Assembly (NCBI GenBank): GCA_027452025.1
Contig: DAIDHI010000062.1
Span: forward strand, 1-35,256
Source of the DNA: Elusimicrobiota bacterium
GTDB lineage: Bacteria > Elusimicrobiota > Elusimicrobia > UBA1565 > UBA9628
Length of the DNA: 35,256 nucleotides
Direction of reading: 5' to 3'
Shown here: piece after piece, positions 24,185 through 31,111 of the stretch
Position numbering within the stretch: the stretch's first letter is position 1
Layout: the number at the start of each line of letters is the position of its first letter
The notes under the pieces: model-generated
The model's input: only the letters and a program-made list of their open reading frames with translations
Told to the model about the DNA's origin: nothing
The model's database searches: none
Position numbers and translations under genes: made by a program

Positions 24185-25035
24185 CAGCGCGCTCCGTCCT
24201 CGAAGAGGCCCGGGAAGATCGCCTTGAGCTCCGAACCCGTGCGCTTGCGCGGCGCGCGCACCTCGCGCGCGCCGGGCTTGGGCTTGGAGGCCGGAAGCTC
24301 GAGCCGGCGCTCGGCCTGGGGGGCGGCGGCGGGCTCGCACTCGCCGAGGCCGGCGAAGAAGCGCCGCAGCTCCCGCGGGGCGGCGTCCTCGGCGAAGGCC
24401 GCGAAGTCGAGCTTGCGCGCCAGCGTCAGGGCGGCCTCCAGGAAGGGGGCGACGAGCTCGGGGCTGGGGAGGAGCCGGTCGCGGGCCGCGGCGGCGCGCC
24501 CCACGGGCCTGGCCGCCGCCAGGCGCAGGGCCCGCGCGCCCAGGGACTTTGCCAGGCGGACGAGCTCGGGCAGATGCCGGAAATTGGAGCGCGTGACGAC
24601 GGCGCCGGCGCAGACCTCGAGCCCGGCGGCGCGGGCCTGGCGCAGGCCGGCCGCGGTCTGCCGGAAGCTCCCCGGCGCCTCGGTGTGGTAGTCGTGCATG
24701 GCCGCCGTCGAGCCCTGAAGGGCGACCTCGCAGGCGTCAAGCCCGGCGGCCTTGAGCGCGGCGCAGTAGCCCGGATAGACCAGGCGCCGGCCGTTGGTCT
24801 GCAGCAGGATCCACGACGCGCCCAAAGACTTGGCGTGGGCGATCCAGGCCGGCAGCTCCTCGCGCAGAGTGGGCTCGCCGCCGACGAAGGCCAGCTCCCG
24901 ATCCTCGCGCAGGGCGGCTTCGACGGCGCAGCGCACGGCGGCGTCGGAAGGCCGCGGGCGAAAGGCGCGCAGAGCGCCCTGAGAGCAGAACCCGCAGGCG
25001 TTATTGCAGCAGAACCCGGCGCTGACGGGGCGCAT
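24184..25035 (-). CDS. Radical SAM protein, first gene of the - strand operon
   Basis: This 283-aa protein has C10-x3-C14-x2-C17 (CCNNACGFCSQG), GGEP at 52-55, LLQTNGRR, EVALQGS and VVTRSNFRHL. The C-terminal ~60 residues are basic and Pro/Lys/Arg-rich (PASKPKPGAREVRAPRKR), with no auxiliary Cys motif. ATG 25035 is the only suitable start. It sits 5 bases after the stop of a tiny open frame (25041-25067) that has the only near-perfect ribosome-binding site in the region. Heads the run of six overlapping - strand genes ending at 17380. Confidence 0.87.
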   Translation of the reverse strand: MRPVSAGFCCNNACGFCSQGALRAFRPRPSDAAVRCAVEAALREDRELAFVGGEPTLREELPAWIAHAKSLGASWILLQTNGRRLVYPGYCAALKAAGLDACEVALQGSTAAMHDYHTEAPGSFRQTAAGLRQARAAGLEVCAGAVVTRSNFRHLPELVRLAKSLGARALRLAAARPVGRAAAARDRLLPSPELVAPFLEAALTLARKLDFAAFAEDAAPRELRRFFAGLGECEPAAAPQAERRLELPASKPKPGAREVRAPRKRTGSELKAIFPGLFEDGAR

Positions 25036-25040
25036 TTCGC

Positions 25041-25067
25041 CTATGATAACCCATGAATTTGCGACAT
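25041..25067 (-). other. Candidate 8-codon leader minicistron with strong Shine-Dalgarno (25071-25078)
   Basis: On the - strand AAGGAGGT stands 3 bases before an ATG that opens M-S-Q-I-H-G-L-S-stop. The stop lies 5 bases before the radical SAM start at 25035. The Shine-Dalgarno is about 35 bases from that start, too far to serve it directly, so translation of the short frame could couple to the operon's first gene. Real translation cannot be shown from one sequence. Confidence 0.35.
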
Positions 25068-25102
25068 TCAACCTCCTTTTCTGCGGGCCCAGGGCGCCGG
25101 CC

Positions 25103-25131
25103 TTGACAAGCGCGGCGGCCGGGCGCATCCT
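25103..25131 (+). promoter_or_regulatory. Putative sigma-70-type promoter for the GT-C-like pair
   Basis: TTGACA (25103-25108) is a perfect -35 element. A 17-base spacer leads to a weak -10 CATCCT (25126-25131, three of six matches). The expected transcript start falls at or just before the ATG at 25141, implying a leaderless or nearly leaderless mRNA. No Shine-Dalgarno precedes that ATG. Confidence 0.4.
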
Positions 25132-25140
25132 TGCCCAGCG

Positions 25141-26571
25141 ATGAAGGCGCAGAGGGCGTGGACGGGCCTCTGGGCGGCAGCCCTGGCCCTGGGCTTGAGC
25201 CTGGACTGGTTCCTGCTCGGACACGGCCTCGTCAAGCTCGAGTCCGCCAACGCCGCCCAGCTGCGCTACGACGCCCTGATCCGCTCCGGGGTCCTGGTGG
25301 CCGCCGGGCCGGCGGGCGCGTACGGCGCGGCCCTGCACGACTGGGCCTTCCAGCTGCTCTATCTCGTCTCGCCGCGCATGGAGGTCTCCTGCGCCGCGCT
25401 CAATGCCCTCTACTACGCGGGGATCGTGGGCCTCTTTTTCGGGATGCGGCGGCGCTTCGGCGCGGCCGCGGGCGCGACGGCCTCGGCGCTGCTGCTCGCC
25501 TGCCCGGTCTCCGCGATCCTCTCCAAGCACCTCATCGCCACCGCGCTCGGGCCGCCGCTGGCGGTTTTCTACGTCTTGCGCCACCTTGATTTCGCCAAGA
25601 CGGGCGAGCCGGCCGCCCTGGGCGCGTGCGCGGCCTCCTTGGGGGCGCTCGTCGCCCTCAACTACGGCCACGCCTGGCTGGTCCTGCCGCTGCTCTACGA
25701 GATGCGGCGCCTCGGGCGCTGGAGGGCGCCGCTTTGGCCGACCGTCCTGGGCCTTCCCGCGCTGGCCAGCGCCGCGCTGGCCTGGTTTTGGTGGCCGGGG
25801 CAGGCCTTCGGGGTTTGGGGCGGCCACTATGGCGGCGTCTTCGAGTTCCTGCGCCGCGCCCTCCTAGTCGAATGGCGCATGAACGGCCTGCTGCCGAACC
25901 TCGACTTGATCTTCGTGATCGCGGCATGGGCGGGCTGGACGCTCTGGCGGCGGCGGCGCCGCGCGCCGGCCGGCCTGGCAGGCCTGCTCGCCTATGCGCT
26001 GCCCATGGCCCTGCTCAACCGCGAGGCCACGGTCTTCTGGCAGGTCCCTTTCTGCGTCCTGGCGGGCTGGGCGGCGTCGGAGGACGGGAGGCTGGCCGGC
26101 TTGGCCTTGGCCTATGCGCTCTTGGCGTTGGTTTCCTACCACTGGCTCTTTCGACGCCACTTTCAAGAGCCCAATTACTTCGTGCTCAGCAGCCTGCGCA
26201 CCCGCCGGCGGGTCCTGGCGGTGCTGAGCGAGGATTTGGGCCTGCGCGCCGGAGAGCTGGCCCGGCTCAGCGTCAGCACCCGCGACACCGACGGCGGCAT
26301 TCCCGCGCTCGCGCCGGGGCTGGCCTACCTCGCCGGCGCCTTGTCGCCGCCCCTGCCGCCGGGCGGGGACCGCTGCTTCTCCGTCTCGGACCAGCCGCGT
26401 CCTCTGCCGGCCGGCGCCAAGCTCGATCGCTCCCTGCGCCGCGACGGCCTTTTCTTCCAGAGCTGGCGGGGCGGGCCCCCTTGCCCGGGCAACGTCGTCA
26501 TGCCGACGCCGCCCGTCGTCGGGCTCGATCTGCGGCGCCTGAGGATTGAGACGGTGAGCTTCGCCGGATGA
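25141..26571 (+). CDS. Polytopic membrane protein, GT-C glycosyltransferase-like
   Basis: This 476-aa protein has an N-terminal anchor helix (about 9-28) and about nine further hydrophobic segments up to residue ~340, then a soluble C-terminal ~130 residues. The pattern of a first extracytoplasmic loop (LESANAAQLRYDALIRSG) followed by paired helices is like the GT-C/PMT superfamily, but no clear DxD/DE catalytic pair stands out, so the assignment is by topology. It is divergent from the radical SAM operon and overlaps the next gene by ATGA. It probably works with that gene in envelope glycan or lipid assembly. Confidence 0.65.
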   Translation: MKAQRAWTGLWAAALALGLSLDWFLLGHGLVKLESANAAQLRYDALIRSGVLVAAGPAGAYGAALHDWAFQLLYLVSPRMEVSCAALNALYYAGIVGLFFGMRRRFGAAAGATASALLLACPVSAILSKHLIATALGPPLAVFYVLRHLDFAKTGEPAALGACAASLGALVALNYGHAWLVLPLLYEMRRLGRWRAPLWPTVLGLPALASAALAWFWWPGQAFGVWGGHYGGVFEFLRRALLVEWRMNGLLPNLDLIFVIAAWAGWTLWRRRRRAPAGLAGLLAYALPMALLNREATVFWQVPFCVLAGWAASEDGRLAGLALAYALLALVSYHWLFRRHFQEPNYFVLSSLRTRRRVLAVLSEDLGLRAGELARLSVSTRDTDGGIPALAPGLAYLAGALSPPLPPGGDRCFSVSDQPRPLPAGAKLDRSLRRDGLFFQSWRGGPPCPGNVVMPTPPVVGLDLRRLRIETVSFAG

Positions 26572-28049
26572 GAAGGACCGCCCAGGCCGCTTCGGCCCTG
26601 TCCTTGGCCTTCGCCGCCGCGCTTTTCGCGCGCCTGCAGGCTCGCTTCTGGCGAGGGGAGTACCTGATCTCGAACAACAACACGTGGCGCGACTTCCGGG
26701 TCTACCGCGAGCTCTCCTTCGGGCTGTGGCCGCTCCAAGGCCCGCCGAGCTCGATCGGCGGCCACCACGGCTACCTCGCCTACTGGATCTTCGGCCTGTG
26801 GAGCCGGGCTTTTGCGGGCTATCACGCGTTGCAGCTGCTCTGCGCGCTCGACTTCACGGCCTGCCTGGCGCTCTCCGGGCTCATCGCGGCGCGCCTGGCC
26901 TCCCGGAGCGCGGCCGCGCTGGGGCTTGGCTGCTACTTTTGTTCCGCGACCGTCTTGATGACGGCCTATCCCAACCACATCATCTTCATGCCCCTGGGCG
27001 CGGCGATGGCGTTCTACGGCCTCTTGCGCGCCGGCGAGGGCTTCGGATGGGTCCTGCTCTGCGCCGCGGGCGTGACGGTCGAGCTCGGCTGCCACTCCTA
27101 CGGCTTCGCCCTGCTGGCCGCGGTGTGGGTCTTGGAATACGCCTACGGCTTCGGCCTGCGCCGACACCCGTGGGCCTGGCTGCCCGTCGGTCTTTATCTC
27201 ATTCCCGCGGCGGCGGCCTGCGCGTTGGGCCGCTGGGACCTGGCCGGCCAGTCCTTGGGCGTTTGGAAGGCGCTGCGGGCGATGGAGCCCGCGCTCAATC
27301 TGCGCGCCATGCCGCTTCTGCGCTTCCGGGAGGAGGTCGCGGGCCCGTGGCCCTGGGCCGAGGCCGGCGTGGTCGCCGCGGCGTGGGCGCTGGCGTGGCG
27401 GCTGCGGCGCGACGGGCCGGCGCGCGCCGTGCTGGCGTTCTACGCGGCCAACTTCCTGCTCTTCCTCTTCTACAAGTACGACGGGCAATACCACCTGCCG
27501 ATGTTCGCACTGCTTCCCGCCGTGCTGGCCATGGGCGTCGACGCCGCCTGGAGACGGCGCCGTGAGGCGGGCCTGGCGCTGACGCTGCTGCTGTGCGCCG
27601 CCTGGGCGCGGGCGGCGCTGGCCAAGACGGAGTTCATCGACGCCTGGAGCGCCGGCTCCGGCGGCGCCTTGCAGTCGATCTCAGGGGAATTGGCGGCGGT
27701 GCGGGTCCTCGACTCGCTCGGAGTCGGCGAGGGGGAATTGCGCCGGCGAGTGTGGTTTTCGCCGCTGTCCCAGGATCGCCGCTTCGACTACCTGCACTTC
27801 CTGTATTCGCGCTCGCTGGGCGCCCCCTGGCGGGAGGATCGCTGCCTGCGCATCGAGCGGGCGCAGGATCCGCCGAGAGGGCGGCCGCAGCGCTCCTGGC
27901 CGGCGGGCGACTTGCGCGTCGACGTCTTCGCCGCGGGCGGTCGGCGCGACTGCGACAACAACGTCATCGCCTTCGACGGGGGCGCGCTGTGGTATTGGGA
28001 CGCCGAGGCCGGGCAGTTTCGCCTGATTCCTAAGACAAGTCGGCGGTAG
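26568..28049 (+). CDS. Polytopic membrane protein, GT-C glycosyltransferase-like
   Basis: This 493-aa protein has an N-terminal helix (about 6-22), then a loop with SNNNTWRDFRVYRE and GGHHGYLAYWIFG, resembling the first periplasmic loop of dolichyl-phosphate-mannose-type GT-C proteins. About nine more hydrophobic segments run to residue ~350 (for example VLAFYAANFLLFLFYKYDGQYHLPMF), followed by a soluble tail. The ATG overlaps the upstream stop (ATGA). The last 20 bases overlap the end of the convergent acyltransferase gene. Topologically similar to its upstream neighbour; function as a sugar transferase is inference. Confidence 0.65.
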   Translation: MRRTAQAASALSLAFAAALFARLQARFWRGEYLISNNNTWRDFRVYRELSFGLWPLQGPPSSIGGHHGYLAYWIFGLWSRAFAGYHALQLLCALDFTACLALSGLIAARLASRSAAALGLGCYFCSATVLMTAYPNHIIFMPLGAAMAFYGLLRAGEGFGWVLLCAAGVTVELGCHSYGFALLAAVWVLEYAYGFGLRRHPWAWLPVGLYLIPAAAACALGRWDLAGQSLGVWKALRAMEPALNLRAMPLLRFREEVAGPWPWAEAGVVAAAWALAWRLRRDGPARAVLAFYAANFLLFLFYKYDGQYHLPMFALLPAVLAMGVDAAWRRRREAGLALTLLLCAAWARAALAKTEFIDAWSAGSGGALQSISGELAAVRVLDSLGVGEGELRRRVWFSPLSQDRRFDYLHFLYSRSLGAPWREDRCLRIERAQDPPRGRPQRSWPAGDLRVDVFAAGGRRDCDNNVIAFDGGALWYWDAEAGQFRLIPKTSRR

Positions 28050-28947
28050 TCACCGCGCAGGCCGCGGCGTCTTCGGGGACCTGGTCCTTGAGCCAGGTCA
28101 CCGGCTGCGGCTTGAAGGACGCCTCCACGAAGCGCCGGCAGCCCGCGGCGTAGGCGGCGCGCACGGCTTCGAGATGCCGCTCCCGGGAGTCCGCCTGCTC
28201 GACGAGCAGACGGCGGATCGTCTCCGGATCGGTCTCGGCCCGGCCGGAGGTGCCCATGAAGACGGGGCAGGAGGGGGCCTTGAGCTTGAGCGCGGCCGCC
28301 GCCTTGGCGAGGGCGGGCTTGCAGGGCGCGAAGGCGGCCGTATGATAGGGCCCCTCGACGCGCAGGAGCTTGATCTTGACCGGCCAGTCCTCGTCGCGCG
28401 CCCTTTGGGCGAAGGCTTCGAGAGCCGCCATCGTCCCGCCCAAGGTTCCGCGGCCGGCGGTGTTGTGCAAAGCCACCGAAACGCCCGGCGAGCCCTCGAG
28501 CTCGTCGATGACGTCCTGGAAGTCCTCGGCGGCGACGGCGGCCAGGCCCATGGGCTCGGAAAACGTCTTGCAGACTTCGGAAAAGGCCTGGGCGCGCGCG
28601 CGTATGAAGGCGCCGGAATCCTCGACATCGAGCGCGCCGGCGGCGACAAGGGCGGCGACCACCCCCATGGAATGGCCGACGGCGCCGTCGAGGCACAGGC
28701 CGGGATGCGCCTGCCGGTAGGCCAGCCAGTGCCCGAGATGGTGGGCGTGGATGGCGCGCTGGGCGTTGAAGGTCAGCGACAAGCGGTCGTCGGGCATCTC
28801 GGTGGTGACGTATTCCAGGTCCTCGCCGAGGACGGGCTTGAGGCGCTCGAGGACGGCGCGGGCGGCGGGGAGCTTCCAGAGCTGGCGGCACATGCCCGTC
28901 TCCTGGATGGACTGTCCGGCGAACATCGCGCAGCAGGATTGGTTCAT
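28030..28947 (-). CDS. ACP acyltransferase (FabD-type, malonyl/acyl transferase)
   Basis: This 305-aa protein has the acyltransferase fold markers: FAGQSIQETGM near the N-terminus (variant of FPGQGSQ.vGM), the nucleophile Ser93 in GHSMG, HNTAGRGTLGG, and His202 in EGPYHTAAF (GxxH catalytic His). The length matches stand-alone FabD proteins. It would load malonyl or another acyl group from CoA onto an acyl carrier protein. It lies two bases after the stop of the HemN-like gene and so forms a two-gene operon with it, near the ketosynthase group at 31112-35256. The altered GQS motif, and a location away from an ACP gene, suggest a specialised pathway and not housekeeping fabD. Confidence 0.87.
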   Translation of the reverse strand: MNQSCCAMFAGQSIQETGMCRQLWKLPAARAVLERLKPVLGEDLEYVTTEMPDDRLSLTFNAQRAIHAHHLGHWLAYRQAHPGLCLDGAVGHSMGVVAALVAAGALDVEDSGAFIRARAQAFSEVCKTFSEPMGLAAVAAEDFQDVIDELEGSPGVSVALHNTAGRGTLGGTMAALEAFAQRARDEDWPVKIKLLRVEGPYHTAAFAPCKPALAKAAAALKLKAPSCPVFMGTSGRAETDPETIRRLLVEQADSRERHLEAVRAAYAAGCRRFVEASFKPQPVTWLKDQVPEDAAACAVTTADLS

Positions 28948-28949
28948 GG

Positions 28950-30380
28950 TCACCCGGGAAGCACCGCCTCGGCGAGGCGGCGCAGATAGTCCGGCCCCAG
29001 CAGGGCGCGTCCGGCCGTCAGCCGAGCCCACTGGCGCACGAAGAAGATCGAGCCGAAGAAGTAGCGCTCGGTGAGTTCGACGGGCAGGAACCGCGCGCCG
29101 GCGTCCTCGAGGCGGACGCGGCCGAAGAGCTCGAGCAGGCGCAGCTCCAGGGCGTAGCGCCGGCGGAAGTCTTCCCCGAAGGCGTCCCGGAAGGCGCGGA
29201 AATCCACGAAGGAGCCGTTGATGAGCGCGTGCCGCACGTAGGCGGCCATGGCCGTCTCGGGGGTCTGGCGGCGCATGCGGTAGATCGGCTTTTCCTGAGA
29301 GAACTCGAGGGTGGTGCGCTGATACCAGGCGCGCCCGGGCACGTGCGACCAGGCTCCCTGCCCGAGTCCGAGCACCCGGTCCAGGGCCTCGCAGCCGTCC
29401 GCGCGGGCAGGCGTGGGGAGGTCGTCGCGCACCAGCGTCCAGATGCCGCGGGTCTCGGATAGGCTCTCGGCGCGGTAGCCCAGGCCCGCGGCCCTCTCGC
29501 GCAGCGCCTGCGCGAGAGCGGGCATCGTCTCGGCCCGGAAGGCGGCGTATTTCTCGGTATCGATGCCTTCCGCCTTCATGTAGTCGGCCGTGAGGTTGAG
29601 CTGGTTGACGGAAAGCGAGCTCGGCCGCTGCCGCAGCAGCCGGACGGCGCCGCGCAGGAAGCCCTCCGGGGTGTCGCCCCACAGGCCGGCGATGAGCTCC
29701 ACGGCGACGATATCGAAGCCCGCCTCCCGGGCCCAACGCACGGCGCGGCGCACCCGCGCCTCGGTCTGGTCGGCGCGCCGCAGGCGGGAGAGCAGCGAGC
29801 GGTCGAGGGTCTGGACGCCGAAGCTGACTCGGTTGAACCCCGCGGCGCGGCAGGCGCGCAGCTTGGCCGGCGAGGCGCTGGAGGGGTGGAACTCGATGGA
29901 GCGCAGCGCCGCCCGGCCGGCGTCGAAGCGCGCGAAGACGGCGCCGAAGAGCTCCTTCATGCGCGCCGCGGGCAGCAGGCTGGGCGTGCCGCCGCCGGCC
30001 TGGACGAAGTCGAAGCGGGTGCCGGCGAGCCCGGGAGAGAAGAACTCGGCCTCGCGGACGACGTCGGCGGCATAGCGGGCCAGGGCCCGTGGGGTCGGGG
30101 CGGTGCGCACCTGGAACTTGCAAAACGAGCACTTCTGCCGGCAATACGGGATGTTGACGTAGAGGACGGCGCGGCTGCCCGGCGGCGAGGAGGCCCCTTC
30201 CCAGAAGGGCCGCAGCTCCCGGGCGCCGGCGATCCTCTCGACTTGGAGGCGGTCCCAGAGGACGTTGATGACCCGCAGGTCGTCTCGCAGGTTGAGCCGG
30301 GAGCGCACCATCACTTCGGCCAGGCGGCGCTTGAAGCCGTCCAGCGCCTCCCGCTCGGAGGCCGAGGGTGCTTGGGGCAT
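28950..30380 (-). CDS. HemN/HemW-like radical SAM protein (paralogue 3, three-Cys motif)
   Basis: This 476-aa protein shares the N-terminal extension (FKRRLAEVMVRSRLNLRDD) and overall layout of the two HemN-like proteins at 12634-15518: NIPYCRQKCSFCKF, GGGTPSLL, IEFHPS, NRVSFGVQTLD, GLGQGAWSHVPGR. The cluster motif is C80-x3-C84-x2-C87, but the fourth HemN Cys is replaced (CKF instead of CYC). It pairs with an acyltransferase gene two bases downstream, so its substrate may be ACP-bound or lipid-like; that is inference. ATG 30380 is chosen because the frame before it is intergenic. There is no Shine-Dalgarno, and a TACCAT -10-like hexamer lies 6 bases upstream. Confidence 0.87.
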   Translation of the reverse strand: MPQAPSASEREALDGFKRRLAEVMVRSRLNLRDDLRVINVLWDRLQVERIAGARELRPFWEGASSPPGSRAVLYVNIPYCRQKCSFCKFQVRTAPTPRALARYAADVVREAEFFSPGLAGTRFDFVQAGGGTPSLLPAARMKELFGAVFARFDAGRAALRSIEFHPSSASPAKLRACRAAGFNRVSFGVQTLDRSLLSRLRRADQTEARVRRAVRWAREAGFDIVAVELIAGLWGDTPEGFLRGAVRLLRQRPSSLSVNQLNLTADYMKAEGIDTEKYAAFRAETMPALAQALRERAAGLGYRAESLSETRGIWTLVRDDLPTPARADGCEALDRVLGLGQGAWSHVPGRAWYQRTTLEFSQEKPIYRMRRQTPETAMAAYVRHALINGSFVDFRAFRDAFGEDFRRRYALELRLLELFGRVRLEDAGARFLPVELTERYFFGSIFFVRQWARLTAGRALLGPDYLRRLAEAVLPG

Positions 30381-30386
30381 GGCGAC

Positions 30387-30392
30387 ATGGTA
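30387..30392 (-). promoter_or_regulatory. Possible -10 element for the HemN-like/acyltransferase operon
   Basis: TACCAT (four of six matches to TATAAT) on the - strand ends 6 bases before ATG 30380, the same distance as in the stronger + strand promoter opposite. The -35 region is poor (TAAAAA at 17 bases). A leaderless transcript would explain the lack of a ribosome-binding site. Confidence 0.25.
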
Positions 30393-30437
30393 GCAAAGCC
30401 GTTGCCGATTTTTTACCGAAGGGCCGCCTGGGCCGGG

Positions 30438-30466
30438 TTGACGGGGCATGGCCCCGGGACTACACT
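30438..30466 (+). promoter_or_regulatory. Sigma-70-type promoter giving a leaderless transcript
   Basis: TTGACG (30438-30443), a 17-base spacer and TACACT (30461-30466) form a good promoter in otherwise GC-rich DNA. Six bases separate the -10 from ATG 30473, so transcription should begin at or near the A of the start codon. The spacer contains a small inverted repeat, GGGGC-ATG-GCCCC (30443-30455), which could be an operator or chance. Confidence 0.6.
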
Positions 30467-30472
30467 GGCGGT

Positions 30473-31108
30473 ATGAGGACGAAACGGCGGCCGGGGCTCC
30501 CGCCTTGGAGCCGGCTCGCGCTCGGCGCGGCGCTGCTCGCCGCGGCCGCCACGGAGCTTTCCTCCGAGAACGTCACGCTGAGCACGTTCTATCCGGCGCC
30601 CTCGGGCGTCTACACGCAGATTCTGACCACGGGAAGCACGCTGCTGGCCCGCGACGGCGGCAACGTGGGCGTGGGCGTGGCGAACCCAGCTTCGAAGCTG
30701 GATGTCGGCGGCTCGCTGAGGGTGACGGGGCCCGTGCAGCTGAGCGCGGGCGCCAAGAACGGCTACGTGCTCACCTCCGACTCCTTGGGCAACGCCGCCT
30801 GGAAGCCGTCCGGAGTCGCCAGCTATTCGGTGACCCCCGTTTTCGTCAGCTCCTACGGCAACGGCTGCACGACGGGCCTTCCGATGGGCGGCTACGCCAT
30901 GGGCACCGACAGCAATCCCAACAACGTCTGGGTCGACCTCAAGTTCGTCGGCAAGAATCTCAACTGCATCGCCTTCCTCGAGACCCACGTCCACCATTAC
31001 GGCGGCGGCCGCTACGAGGACAACGGCTGCCGCTACGACGCGCCTTCGGGCTGGATCCAGGGCTTCGCCTGCCAGGGCAACACCTGGTGCGGCTACGCCT
31101 GCTTCTGA
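30473..31108 (+). CDS. Exported protein with Elusimicrobia-type TFYPAP leader domain
   Basis: This 211-aa protein has an Arg/Lys-rich n-region (MRTKRRPG), a hydrophobic stretch (LALGAALLAAAA) and then VTLSTFYPAPSGVYTQ, LARDGGNVGVG and ASKLDVGGSL. I recognise this leader from many extracellular proteins of Elusimicrobia and some related groups, where it precedes tail-fibre-like or structural domains. The C-terminal ~85 residues are Gly/Tyr/Asn-rich with six cysteines (NGC, NC, NGCRYD, ACQG, WCGYACF) and a HVHHYGGGRYED segment, probably a small disulfide-stabilised extracellular domain. Single gene with its own promoter; three bases separate its end from the convergent acyltransferase/PPTase gene. 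The precise function is unknown. Confidence 0.75.
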   Translation: MRTKRRPGLPPWSRLALGAALLAAAATELSSENVTLSTFYPAPSGVYTQILTTGSTLLARDGGNVGVGVANPASKLDVGGSLRVTGPVQLSAGAKNGYVLTSDSLGNAAWKPSGVASYSVTPVFVSSYGNGCTTGLPMGGYAMGTDSNPNNVWVDLKFVGKNLNCIAFLETHVHHYGGGRYEDNGCRYDAPSGWIQGFACQGNTWCGYACF

Positions 31109-31111
31109 GCC

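Noticed and set aside
24184..24340. Longer start for the radical SAM gene at 23240-24184
   Set aside because: The extra residues are the antiphase of the upstream gene's basic tail. ATG 24184 gives the expected first strand directly before the cluster motif.
25036..25140. Riboswitch or RNA gene in the divergent intergenic region
   Set aside because: Only 105 bases, with no conserved aptamer features I can recognise; promoter and leader signals explain it.
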